A stretch of 64,000 nucleotides of DNA from Chryseobacterium arthrosphaerae (GTDB lineage: Bacteria > Bacteroidota > Bacteroidia > Flavobacteriales > Weeksellaceae). Below the pieces are notes generated by a model that saw only the letters and a list, made by a program, of their open reading frames with translations, ran no database searches and was not told the origin of the DNA. Position 1 is the first letter of the stretch; every line of letters starts with the position of its first letter. This document shows, piece by piece, positions 9,510 through 16,982 of this stretch. The stretch covers positions 62,001 to 126,000 of the forward strand of contig NZ_MAYG01000001.1 of the NCBI RefSeq assembly GCF_001684965.1, written 5' to 3'. The position numbers and the translations under genes were made by a program.

Positions 9510-10088
9510 TTATTTAATTTTCTCAACTTCAGCAAAAAGTTTCTGGGAAATTTCATCAATTTCTCCTACACCGTTTACTTCCACATATTTTCCCTGCTGC
9601 TTATAAAGTTCGGCTACTTCTGCTGTTTTAGCATAATATTCTTTAATTCTGTTTTCGATGATCTCTACATTGCTGTCGTCAGATCTTCCGCTGGTTTCAC
9701 CTCTTTTCAGAAGTCTTTCAACCAAAATTTTGTCTTCTACTACCAGGGCAAGACAGATATCAATCTCGTCATTCAGTTCTTCTTTAACGATTTTTTCCAG
9801 CGCTTCTGTCTGAGCAGTTGTTCTTGGATATCCGTCAAAAATGAAGCCATTGGTATCTGTAGGTTTTCTGATCTCATCAATCAGCATATCTGTTGTTACC
9901 TGATCCGGAACCAATTCTCCCTTATCGATATAAGATTTAGCCAATTTTCCAAGGTCGGTATCATTTTTCATATTGTATCTGAAAAGATCACCTGTTGAAA
10001 CCTGTTTTAAATTGAATTTTTCGATCAGATTCTGAGCTTGTGTTCCTTTTCCACTTCCTGGAGGGCCGAACAGAACAATGTTTATCAT
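9510..10088 (-). CDS. adk: adenylate kinase
   Basis: Adenylate kinase converts ATP and AMP to two ADP in the cytoplasm. The P-loop [12 protein letters not shown] starts at residue 8. The AMP-binding segment STGDLFR, the FDGYPRT motif and the [17 protein letters not shown] lid segment follow in order. At 192 aa it is the short-lid form. The gene lies between hpt upstream and obgE downstream on the same strand, so purine salvage and nucleotide balance genes are grouped. Confidence 0.96.
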   Translation of the reverse strand: MINIVLFGPPGSGKGTQAQNLIEKFNLKQVSTGDLFRYNMKNDTDLGKLAKSYIDKGELVPDQVTTDMLIDEIRKPTDTNGFIFDGYPRTTAQTEALEKIVKEELNDEIDICLALVVEDKILVERLLKRGETSGRSDDSNVEIIENRIKEYYAKTAEVAELYKQQGKYVEVNGVGEIDEISQKLFAEVEKIK

Positions 10089-10110
10089 AATTTTGTTTCG
10101 CTTCCTGCAA

Positions 10111-10237
10111 TTGGCATTTTTGCTTCCGTCTCCCGGCGTTTAGCGGCTTGCTTTTTTGCTTTTAGCTTTGTTTAGTTAATAATTACTTTTTTAGAATTTA
10201 TTTAAAAGCTAATAGCCAGAAGCTAGAAGCTAATAGG
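10111..10237. repeat. degenerate AGCTTnnAGC-rich intergenic repeat region
   Basis: Between hpt and adk the 153-base gap holds a run of TTGCTTTTTTGCTTTTAGCTT on one side. On the other is a set of AAGCTAATAGCCAGAAGCTAG-like units, which are partly complementary to it. No ORF or clear promoter is seen. It resembles the short AGCTA/AGCCA repeats scattered in Chryseobacterium intergenic DNA; that parallel is from memory. Confidence 0.4.
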
Positions 10238-10241
10238 CATA

Positions 10242-10796
10242 TTAATGGTTGATTTGTCCGTCTGCTAATTGATATAAATTAGGCAGGTTTCTTCCCAGCT
10301 CATCATAATCCAGTCCATATCCAAGTACAAATTTATTAGGAATTTCCTTTCCGATATAATCCAGCTTGAAATCTTTCTTATAGATCTCAGGTTTCAATAA
10401 GAAACTTGCCAGTTTTACAGATTTAGGACGCTGTGTTTCTTTGAAGTATTTGAAAAGACTTTCAACAGTATTTCCTGTATCTACAATATCTTCTACAAGA
10501 ATAATGTGACGGTCTTTTACGTCTTTGGTAAGTTCCATTTTCTGATAAACGATTCCTGTAGATTCGGTTCCTACATAGGAACTCATTTGAATGAAGGCAA
10601 TTTCGCACTCGCCCGGGTAATACTTTAAAAGATCTGAGAAGAACATGATAACCCCATTTAAAACCCCAATGAAAACTGGAACTTCATCCTTGTAATCTTC
10701 ATAAATTCTTAACGCTGTCTCTTTTACAATTTCCTGAATTTCGGCATCCTTTAAATAAGGAACGAAAGTTTTGTCGTGAACTTTAATGCTTTCCAT
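10242..10796 (-). CDS. hpt: hypoxanthine phosphoribosyltransferase
   Basis: This enzyme salvages hypoxanthine or guanine with PRPP to give IMP or GMP. I start it at the ATG at 10796 (MESIKVHDKTF); the frame extends upstream only to a TTG at 10817. The PRPP-binding loop is ILVEDIVDTGNTV near residue 95, with FIGVLNGVIMFFSDLL earlier for the PPi loop and LDYIGKEIPNKFVLGYGLDY at the C-terminal base-recognition region. 184 aa, normal length. First gene of the probable hpt-adk-obgE unit. Confidence 0.94.
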   Translation of the reverse strand: MESIKVHDKTFVPYLKDAEIQEIVKETALRIYEDYKDEVPVFIGVLNGVIMFFSDLLKYYPGECEIAFIQMSSYVGTESTGIVYQKMELTKDVKDRHIILVEDIVDTGNTVESLFKYFKETQRPKSVKLASFLLKPEIYKKDFKLDYIGKEIPNKFVLGYGLDYDELGRNLPNLYQLADGQINH

Positions 10797-10814
10797 AAAA
10801 TTTTTAGTAGGAGG

Positions 10815-10822
10815 CAAAGTTA
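10815..10822 (-). promoter_or_regulatory. -7 element for hpt
   Basis: Minus-strand TAACTTTG fits TAnnTTTG and lies about 19 bases from the hpt start. No convincing TTTG partner is visible at -33. Confidence 0.4.
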
Positions 10823-10850
10823 CGGATTTTTGATTTTTGAATAAAATCTT

Positions 10851-10883
10851 TTTGCGTTTAATACAGGATTTATACTATCTTTG
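10851..10883 (+). promoter_or_regulatory. promoter for the ABC-F gene
   Basis: TTTG at 10851-10854 and TATCTTTG at 10876-10883 are 21 bases apart, a good match to the Bacteroidota consensus. It predicts a leader of about 100 bases before the ABC-F start. Confidence 0.6.
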
Positions 10884-10921
10884 TTCTTTCAAAACCCATA
10901 AATACAGACATGTAGGATATA

Positions 10922-10989
10922 ATTTCTTTCAGAATCCATAAAACGGTAACCTATGAGTAACCGCTGTTTAACCATTTTAAGAAAGAAAT
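10922..10989 (+). promoter_or_regulatory. candidate translational attenuator ahead of the ABC-F gene
   Basis: ATTTCTTTC (10922-10930) is perfectly complementary to GAAAGAAAT (10981-10989), which ends just before the ABC-F ATG. The pairing would bury the ribosome landing zone. The 12-codon leader ORF lies inside the loop. Inference from sequence only. Confidence 0.45.
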
Positions 10990-10991
10990 AA
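10953..10991 (+). CDS. putative 12-codon leader peptide of the ABC-F gene
   Basis: An ATG at 10953 opens a 12-codon frame (MSNRCLTILRKK) whose TAA stop overlaps the ATG of the ABC-F gene (TAATG). Such stop-start coupling and a short upstream ORF are typical of antibiotic-responsive ABC-F genes, where a stalled ribosome on the leader frees the downstream start. Too short to judge by coding statistics, so this rests on position alone. Confidence 0.35.
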   Translation: MSNRCLTILRKK

Positions 10992-12583
10992 TGATTTTAC
11001 TACACAATATATCCTTTGGGTTTCCGGGAGGAGATCTTCTATTCAATCATATACAGTTAACGATACCATCTCACACTAAATCAGCTTTGGTGGGAAATAA
11101 CGGTATGGGAAAATCTACCCTGCTGAAATTAATTGCTGACGAAATACAACCATTAAACGGAAATATCAATGTACAGGGGGAAATTTTCTATGTTCCCCAA
11201 ATGTTTGGGAATTTTAATCACCTTACGATTGCTGAATCCCTGAAAATTGATCATAAGCTGAATGCCCTTCACCACATTACCAGCGGCGAGGTGGATGAAA
11301 GGTATTTTGAAACGCTGAATGATGACTGGGATATCGAAGAGCGTTCCCAGGGTGCTTTACAGTACTGGGGGCTGGAAGATTTTGAGCTCACCCAAAAGCT
11401 GGATGAATTAAGTGGAGGACAGAAGACCAAAGTTTTTCTTGCCGGAATCCAGATCAACAGGCCTGATATCATCATACTGGATGAACCAACGAACCATCTG
11501 GACCTTGAAGGAAGACGATTACTGTACGAACTTATCAGTAAAACGGATGCTACGGTTCTTATTGTAAGCCATGACAGAACATTACTGAATCTTGTTGATA
11601 CGATTTTTGAACTGAGTAACCAGGGAATTGCCACTTATGGCGGAAATTATGACTTCTATGCCGGACAAAAAGAAGTTGAAAGTGAAGCGCTGCAAAATGA
11701 TATCCATTCTAAAGAAAGGGCCCTGAAAAAAGCTAAAGAAAAAGAGCGTGAAACATTGGAAAGGAAACAAAAACTGGATGCAAGAGGCAAAGGAAAGCAG
11801 GAAAAATCCGGGGTGGCAAGAATTATGATGAATACGCTGCGGAATAATGCAGAGAAAAATTCTTCAAAATTAAAGTCTGTGCATGCAGAGAAAATCAGTG
11901 ATATTTCCGGTGATTTACGGGATTTACGTTCATCAGTGAGAAATGCTGATCAAATGAAGGTCAATTTTAATGATTCAAATCTGCATTCCGGGAAGATTCT
12001 GATCTCGGCGGAAGACATTAATTGTAAATATTCCGAAAAAAACCTTTGGAAAGAAAACCTGAATTTTGAAATCAGGAGTGGCGACAGAATCTCTGTTAAA
12101 GGTGCCAACGGTTCAGGAAAAACCACGTTGATCAAGCTTTTGCTGGGAGATTTAGAACCTTCCACAGGAAAGATTTCAAGATCGGATTTTCAAAGCATCT
12201 CTATTGATCAGGAATATTCTCTGATTGGTAAGGCGGTAACGGTTTATGATTTTGCCCAGCAGTTCAATGACCATGCATTGCAGGAATCTGAAGTGAAAAC
12301 ACTGCTGTCAAGATTTTTATTCGGAAAAGAAACCTGGGACAAAAACTGTGATGTCCTGAGTGGGGGAGAGCGACTGCGCCTTCTGCTGTGCGGACTTTCC
12401 ATCAGCAACAAAGCCCCTGATATGATTATTCTTGATGAACCAACCAATAATCTGGATCTGCAGAATGTAGAAATCCTGACACGTTCCATCAAGGATTATC
12501 ACGGTACTCTGCTGGTGATTTCACATGATGAGGTTTTTCTGGAAGAGATCGGAATGAGTGGTGAGGTATTGCTGGAATCTTAA
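10991..12583 (+). CDS. ABC-F family ATPase
   Basis: ABC-F proteins are cytoplasmic, soluble twin-ATPase proteins that bind the ribosomal E site; some act as translation factors and some protect ribosomes from antibiotics. Two ABC cassettes are visible: GNNGMGKSTLLKL, LSGGQKTKVFLA and ILDEPTNHLD in the first, then GANGSGKTTLIKL, LSGGERLRLLL and ILDEPTNNLD in the second. A charged linker (about residues 230-310, KERALKKAKEKERETLERKQK) separates them, and there are no membrane segments. At 530 aa it is typical. It has its own promoter and a structured leader and stands alone on + inside a minus-strand block. Confidence 0.93.
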   Translation: MILLHNISFGFPGGDLLFNHIQLTIPSHTKSALVGNNGMGKSTLLKLIADEIQPLNGNINVQGEIFYVPQMFGNFNHLTIAESLKIDHKLNALHHITSGEVDERYFETLNDDWDIEERSQGALQYWGLEDFELTQKLDELSGGQKTKVFLAGIQINRPDIIILDEPTNHLDLEGRRLLYELISKTDATVLIVSHDRTLLNLVDTIFELSNQGIATYGGNYDFYAGQKEVESEALQNDIHSKERALKKAKEKERETLERKQKLDARGKGKQEKSGVARIMMNTLRNNAEKNSSKLKSVHAEKISDISGDLRDLRSSVRNADQMKVNFNDSNLHSGKILISAEDINCKYSEKNLWKENLNFEIRSGDRISVKGANGSGKTTLIKLLLGDLEPSTGKISRSDFQSISIDQEYSLIGKAVTVYDFAQQFNDHALQESEVKTLLSRFLFGKETWDKNCDVLSGGERLRLLLCGLSISNKAPDMIILDEPTNNLDLQNVEILTRSIKDYHGTLLVISHDEVFLEEIGMSGEVLLES

Positions 12584-12644
12584 AATCTCCTATCGGGCAT
12601 TCAGCAGGGATCCGAACCATTGAAAGATTCCTGCAGAGTGCTCA

Positions 12645-13268
12645 TTATTTAATTTCTTCCAGGGTCCAGTCGAGATACATATTGGTATTGATAAGATCAA
12701 CAAGAAGATCTTCCAGTTTCTCGCAAAAATGCCTCTTTAATATGAGCGGACCTGTTTTTAAAGCTTGTTCCAACTCTTCTCTGGTGTAATAATAACTCTT
12801 ATTGTTCTCGCGATCATAGCGGGAAGAATCCCAAATTTCATGTTTTAAAAGCACGCTTACAAAATCTTCAATGATGAAATCTTCAATTCCTAATTCAAAA
12901 TCATCAGTAATCTCATTGATGATCAGATTGTATTTGCCTTCCCAGATATCATAATCTTTATAGTAAATTCTGATGAGCCTTTCCTTGTTTATTTGGCTGA
13001 TCAAATGGACACGGGCAGTAATTCCCAGAGAAGCACTTCCGTAAGAAATGACTTTCCTGTTCCTTTTTAAAACATATAAAGGGCCCGGACCTACATACTG
13101 ATCTCCAAATCTTCCGGATTTCAAAAACTTTTTAGATTGGTAGTGAAAACGAAATGCATCTTCACATTCCTCAATATCCTCTTCAAATATATCAACATCG
13201 TCACCTATATTTTCTAAAAGATATTCTCTTGCTATTTTTATGAATTCATCCCTGGAATTGTTATACAT
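12645..13268 (-). CDS. uncharacterised 207-aa protein, possibly Imm35/YrhB-like at the N-terminus
   Basis: I do not recognise this protein firmly. The N-terminal half (FIKIAREYLLENI near residue 10, then FRFHYQSKKFLKSG and VGPGPLYVLKRNRKVISYGS) has the layout of small YrhB/Imm35-type domains, which carry a short helix, two strands and a G-P-type turn. The C-terminal half is acidic and then helical and matches nothing I know. There is no signal peptide, so it is cytoplasmic. No toxin gene lies next to it, so calling it an immunity protein would be speculative. Confidence 0.55.
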   Translation of the reverse strand: MYNNSRDEFIKIAREYLLENIGDDVDIFEEDIEECEDAFRFHYQSKKFLKSGRFGDQYVGPGPLYVLKRNRKVISYGSASLGITARVHLISQINKERLIRIYYKDYDIWEGKYNLIINEITDDFELGIEDFIIEDFVSVLLKHEIWDSSRYDRENNKSYYYTREELEQALKTGPLILKRHFCEKLEDLLVDLINTNMYLDWTLEEIK

Positions 13269-13359
13269 TATTTGAGTGATGATTTAGTTTTTATTTTTTG
13301 CTGAACGAAGATAATCAATTATACAATTATCATTACAACTGGCTTTAACCAAACATATA

Positions 13360-13389
13360 AAAAGTCTGAACGTTCATGTCCAGACTTTG
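13360..13389 (-). terminator. inverted repeat after the HEAT-repeat gene
   Basis: AAAGTCTG (13361-13368) pairs with CAGACTTT (13381-13388), flanked by an A run that is a T run on the minus strand. It would end the zinc-ribbon/HEAT transcript. Confidence 0.6.
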
Positions 13390-13408
13390 GTTTCTACCAT
13401 TAAAAATA

Positions 13409-13927
13409 TTATTTCTTCGTTTTTCTGATGGCATCAAGATAGATTTTTTTGATACTGTTTTTCTCCTCTTTTTCACTGATGTTTTCAAGAGCCGGAAGTA
13501 AGGTTGTATTGTATTTTGTTTTCAATTTCAAAATTTCACCCAATGCAAATGCTGCGCTCCAGCGTACTACAGTTCCTTCGTGCTCTGTATTGGCGATCAG
13601 GTTTGTAATGGCATCATCCAGCTTATCAGGAAACAATGGGGCCGTGTTTCCTATGACCTTAGCACTTTCCCATTTTATTCTGGGAGCTTTTTCTGTAAGG
13701 GTTTGGGTGACAAATGCGAATACCGCTTCGTCTGCAAGATTGGGATTCTGTTTTGTAGCATATTCCATTGCTTCAATACAGGTTCCTTTTACCGGATCTT
13801 TTGATTTCTCAGCAAAAGCGATCAGTTCATCAGCCGGTAAGGAAGTATCGAGAATCCATTGACTGATAATCTCTGTTTTTTCCTTTGCTTTTGTGGTTTT
13901 ATCTTTAAAAAGTTCTTCTATAGTCAT
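13409..13927 (-). CDS. HEAT-repeat protein
   Basis: This small 172-aa helical protein resembles the HEAT/armadillo-type DNA alkylation-repair-like adaptor proteins. Repeated helical pairs are visible: KDPVKGTCIEAMEYATKQ, APRIKWESAKVIGNTAPL and HEGTVVRWSAAFALGEILKL, the last two with the conserved R-W-x-A pattern. No catalytic motif is seen. It lies 11 bases downstream of the zinc-ribbon gene and is probably co-transcribed. The function is presumably protein binding. Confidence 0.75.
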   Translation of the reverse strand: MTIEELFKDKTTKAKEKTEIISQWILDTSLPADELIAFAEKSKDPVKGTCIEAMEYATKQNPNLADEAVFAFVTQTLTEKAPRIKWESAKVIGNTAPLFPDKLDDAITNLIANTEHEGTVVRWSAAFALGEILKLKTKYNTTLLPALENISEKEEKNSIKKIYLDAIRKTKK

Positions 13928-13938
13928 GGCCTTTGTTT

Positions 13939-14202
13939 TTAATGTTTCCAGCGTTCTAATTTAGGAATTCCTTTCGAAAATAAACCGGCCAGAAATCCGG
14001 GAAAGCCCATGTCTTTCATCTTATGCTTTACAAACTCCTGCATTTCTTTTGCCGTGATATCCGGTTGGCTGAATTGTCCTTTTTCATAGCAGTATTCACA
14101 GTATTTTGTGCTGATGGTACCGTCACTATTGGTACCGGCGCCGTCAGGTGATTTTTTCAGAGGCATACCGCAGCTCTGACATTTTTTATACACTTTGTTC
14201 AT
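13939..14202 (-). CDS. small zinc-ribbon protein
   Basis: The 87-aa product has two Cys pairs, CQSCGMPL near residue 8 and CEYCYEKGQF near residue 36, forming a four-Cys zinc ribbon as in the putative zinc-ribbon family that begins with CxxCGMP. The second half, with PDITAKEMQEFVKHKM, is helical and also typical of that family. The function is unknown; it is often found beside small regulators. A promoter lies directly upstream and the HEAT-repeat gene follows. Confidence 0.8.
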   Translation of the reverse strand: MNKVYKKCQSCGMPLKKSPDGAGTNSDGTISTKYCEYCYEKGQFSQPDITAKEMQEFVKHKMKDMGFPGFLAGLFSKGIPKLERWKH

Positions 14203-14221
14203 GTTGTATGATTTTTTTTGA

Positions 14222-14229
14222 CAAAGATA
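14222..14229 (-). promoter_or_regulatory. -7 element for the zinc-ribbon/HEAT pair
   Basis: Minus-strand TATCTTTG, an exact TAnnTTTG match, 20 bases before the zinc-ribbon start codon. Confidence 0.5.
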
Positions 14230-14403
14230 TTTGAGGCAACTGTCAACCTTATGTCAGTCTGTTTTTGTTAAAAGAAATAAAGTTGGGAGCCGGAGGCTGG
14301 AAGAGGGAAGTTATGGAGGCCGGGAGGTAAGTTTATAGACTGTTAATTTTATTTAAGCCAGTGATCTGAATAATCTTTAGGAATAAACTTTCAGCTTCCA
14401 TAC

Positions 14404-15084
14404 TTACATCAAAGAATTAATATACTCCTCCAGTGTAAAATGCAACGTTTTCCTAAATGGCTGTGCCGTATTCTTCAAATCCTGGATCTGCAGTACTTTA
14501 AAATCCCGGTATTCATTTCTTTTCCAGCACCAGGCGATCAGATGCCACTGGTTGGTATAGAAGCTCATACCGATAGGTTCAATTTCCCTTTCGCTGGCTT
14601 CCTGCAGGTTGTTGAGATAATTGATTTTTAAAATATGCTTGCCAACAATAGCGTTCTGGATAATGGTAAGATAATCCTTGCTGTGGTCCGTTTCGGGAGA
14701 AACATAGATTCCGATCTTATTCTGAAGCGTATCAGCTTTCTCCTTTTCATGGTATCGTAAAACCGATTTTATTTTATCAATAGCATTGGAAACATTTTTC
14801 TGAACGGTTTTATCAGTGTAACGCTCCGAAAGTCTGGAAATCATGATCAGTGCATTAGCTTCGTCGCTTGTCAGGAGAACAGGAGGCAGAAAAAATCCCT
14901 GTAAAACAGTATAGCCTTTCTGTGGTTCATAATCAATAGGAACCCCGATTTCGCCCAAAGCTTTGATATCTCTGTACACTGTTCTGATGCTGATCTCATA
15001 TTTTTCAGCAATATAATCAGCCGTTACAAACTTTTTGGATTGTAAAGTGGTGAGTACGGATATCAGCCTGTCGATTCTGTTCAT
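14404..15084 (-). CDS. YafY-type HTH/WYL transcriptional regulator
   Basis: The N-terminal HTH_11 segment (MNRIDRLISVLTTLQSKKFV, then AEKYEISIRTVYRDIKALGEIGVPI) is followed by GYTVLQGFFLPPVLLTSDEA and a C-terminal WYL domain (HILKINYLNNL, YTNQWHLIAWCWKRNEYRDFKVLQI). I start at the ATG at 15084 because the HTH begins at once there; the longer frame to 15135 adds unrelated residues. The WYL core is varied (WHLIAW). WYL domains sense nucleotides or other ligands. The target is not identifiable from the window. Confidence 0.87.
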   Translation of the reverse strand: MNRIDRLISVLTTLQSKKFVTADYIAEKYEISIRTVYRDIKALGEIGVPIDYEPQKGYTVLQGFFLPPVLLTSDEANALIMISRLSERYTDKTVQKNVSNAIDKIKSVLRYHEKEKADTLQNKIGIYVSPETDHSKDYLTIIQNAIVGKHILKINYLNNLQEASEREIEPIGMSFYTNQWHLIAWCWKRNEYRDFKVLQIQDLKNTAQPFRKTLHFTLEEYINSLM

Positions 15085-15102
15085 TGTGTAAGACGTGAAG
15101 GC

Positions 15103-15110
15103 CAAAAGTA
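15103..15110 (-). promoter_or_regulatory. -7 element for the WYL regulator
   Basis: Minus-strand TACTTTTG matches TAnnTTTG about 20 bases upstream of the ATG at 15084, supporting that start. Confidence 0.45.
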
Positions 15111-15215
15111 TAAAATTATCACGAATGAAACTCATTGCGGGCGAAGCGAAGCAATTTCACTATTGCTTTTCTTCCGAGTCTGTGAAAGATTCTATATTAA
15201 AAGTTGGTTATTCAA

Positions 15216-15764
15216 CTATAAATGATCCTGTTTTATCCTGTCCAAAATAACTTTTATTTTATCTGAAACCGGATAATTTCCTGAAATTTCAAGCAACGGA
15301 ACATCTATTCCGGTAAGCCATTCACGATGAGCATTTAAAGTTCTGTTGGCAATTCCTGTATCATGGTCATAATCTTTTGCCCATTCCAGGAATTCTTCAG
15401 ATTTGACGGCTCTTTCCGGATTGACGGTGATTTCTTCGCCATATCTTTCGAATTCCCTTTTTCTCAGTCTTTCCATTCGCATTTGGGGTGGCAGATAAAG
15501 GAAAATAACAAGATCAAACGGCGGAAAAATATTTTCACCCCAATGAATGATTGATCCTCCGAAAATCCAGCTATCGGTGGTATGAAGAATATCCGAAACA
15601 GTGGTGTTCCTGATTTCAGGATTTTGCTTTTCTGTAAAGGGGACCTTGGTTTTAAGCCAGAAAAAATCGTCACTGTCAAAATATTCAATATTAAGTTGTT
15701 CAGACAATGCTTTCCCCAATGTAGTCACCCCGGAACCGGATGCCCCGAAAATATGTATTCTCAT
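15216..15764 (-). CDS. P-loop kinase of the adenylate kinase-like/AAA_18 group
   Basis: This 182-aa protein has a Walker A loop GASGSGVTTLGKALS at residues 7-21, followed by YFDSDDFFW, an acidic pair typical of shikimate- and gluconate-kinase-like enzymes. A later LRKREFERYG segment resembles a lid helix. Valine replaces the Walker A lysine (GSGVTT rather than GSGKTT), seen in a subset of these predicted kinases; it could alter nucleotide binding. The substrate is unknown. No signal peptide. Confidence 0.7.
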   Translation of the reverse strand: MRIHIFGASGSGVTTLGKALSEQLNIEYFDSDDFFWLKTKVPFTEKQNPEIRNTTVSDILHTTDSWIFGGSIIHWGENIFPPFDLVIFLYLPPQMRMERLRKREFERYGEEITVNPERAVKSEEFLEWAKDYDHDTGIANRTLNAHREWLTGIDVPLLEISGNYPVSDKIKVILDRIKQDHL

Positions 15765-15842
15765 GAATTCTGTTTTTAAATCTGCAAAATCTGCAAAATC
15801 AGCGAGAGCATATAAAAATTCCCTCAGACGTAAGTAATATGA

Positions 15843-16766
15843 CTAAGAGTACTTCAAAATCCAGGTATAAATTCCATTCAGCACCTCTTCCCGTATTTCT
15901 TCGTTCAAAATCTCGTGACGCATTTCCGGATAAAGCTTTACTTCGACATTCCGGAAACCATCAGTCTTTAAATTGTTAACCGTAAGTTCGACCCCTTTTC
16001 CAAAATCTCCGATCGGATCATTCTGCCCACTCACGAATAGCAAAGGAAAAGATGGAGAAATGGAAGCTGCCCAATCTCTTGAGGTAGCTTTTTTATAGAT
16101 GCTGAACAAAGTATAAAATGCATTATGGGTAAACGGAATTCCGCAAAGTTCATCCTGCTCAAAAGCTTTTCTGTTTTCCGGATTCACACTCAGCCAGCTG
16201 GTATCACTAAAGTCTTTATCTTTTTTAAAATGTCTGTTATTGACACCTGTAAAAACAGAATTCAAAAAAGTACGGTGACGGGGGGCAATAGCTGTAGCCA
16301 ATGACAAATAACCTCTCAATACATCAATTCCTGCCAGCGGTCCTCCGGTTCCTGTAATGATCGCTCCGGAAAATTTACTGCTTGCTTTTTGAAGAAGACA
16401 ACGGGTAACAAAAGATCCCATCGAATGTCCCAGAATAAAATGCGGGATACCGGGATGCTGCTCAGCAAGATGATCAGCCATCATTTCTGCATCTGAAACA
16501 AGTCTTTCATCCGGTTTTTCAAGCTGGAAAAAACCAATGTCTTTTTTCTCCTTTACTGATTTTCCGTGTCCCAGATGATCATATGTCAATACAGCGATTC
16601 CATGACCGGCAAAGTATTCTGCAATCTCAGCATATCTTCCGCTGTGCTCCTGCATCCCGTGAACGATGAGTAGGGTGGCTTTGGCTGTTTCCGGGGAGAA
16701 CAGGGTATGGAAAAGCTTTGAATCTTTATTGAGGTTGGAGGGAAGGTATGATGATTTTGAAGACAT
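15843..16766 (-). CDS. alpha/beta hydrolase, lysophospholipase/monoacylglycerol lipase type
   Basis: This 307-aa serine hydrolase is of the S33-like Hydrolase_4 group. The oxyanion region LIVHGMQEHSGRY, the strand GIAVLTYDHLGHGKS, the nucleophile elbow ILGHSMGSFV (Ser near residue 116), the FVSGQNDPIGDFG acid region and the terminal MRHEILNE His region are all in order. It probably hydrolyses monoacylglycerols or lysolipids in the cytoplasm. It has its own promoter and is divergent from purA. Confidence 0.88.
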   Translation of the reverse strand: MSSKSSYLPSNLNKDSKLFHTLFSPETAKATLLIVHGMQEHSGRYAEIAEYFAGHGIAVLTYDHLGHGKSVKEKKDIGFFQLEKPDERLVSDAEMMADHLAEQHPGIPHFILGHSMGSFVTRCLLQKASSKFSGAIITGTGGPLAGIDVLRGYLSLATAIAPRHRTFLNSVFTGVNNRHFKKDKDFSDTSWLSVNPENRKAFEQDELCGIPFTHNAFYTLFSIYKKATSRDWAASISPSFPLLFVSGQNDPIGDFGKGVELTVNNLKTDGFRNVEVKLYPEMRHEILNEEIREEVLNGIYTWILKYS

Positions 16767-16785
16767 ATTTATATTTTTAAAAGAT

Positions 16786-16793
16786 CAAAGTTA
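16786..16793 (-). promoter_or_regulatory. -7 element for the lysophospholipase-like gene
   Basis: Minus-strand TAACTTTG matches TAnnTTTG 20 bases from the start codon. Confidence 0.45.
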
Positions 16794-16924
16794 CTTATTA
16801 GAATGTATTGGAAAATTTAACGGATGTATTTTAGCTTTTACATCAAATATAATGATAATATAGAATGTATCTTCAATTTAAAATCATGATTTCCACCCCA
16901 TCAAAAAATAAAATCCCCTTCAAA

Positions 16925-16956
16925 TTTGCTCACGCAATTTTTTAAAAGTAATTTTG
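16925..16956 (+). promoter_or_regulatory. purA promoter
   Basis: TTTG at 16925-16928 and TAATTTTG at 16949-16956 with a 20-base spacer fit the Bacteroidota consensus; the ATG lies 26 bases downstream. Confidence 0.6.
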
Positions 16957-16982
16957 CACGAATCTAAAAACAAATGTAAAAT

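Noticed and set aside
9465..9998. 177-codon plus-strand frame opposite adk
   Set aside because: It is antisense to adk and starts in the inverted repeat.
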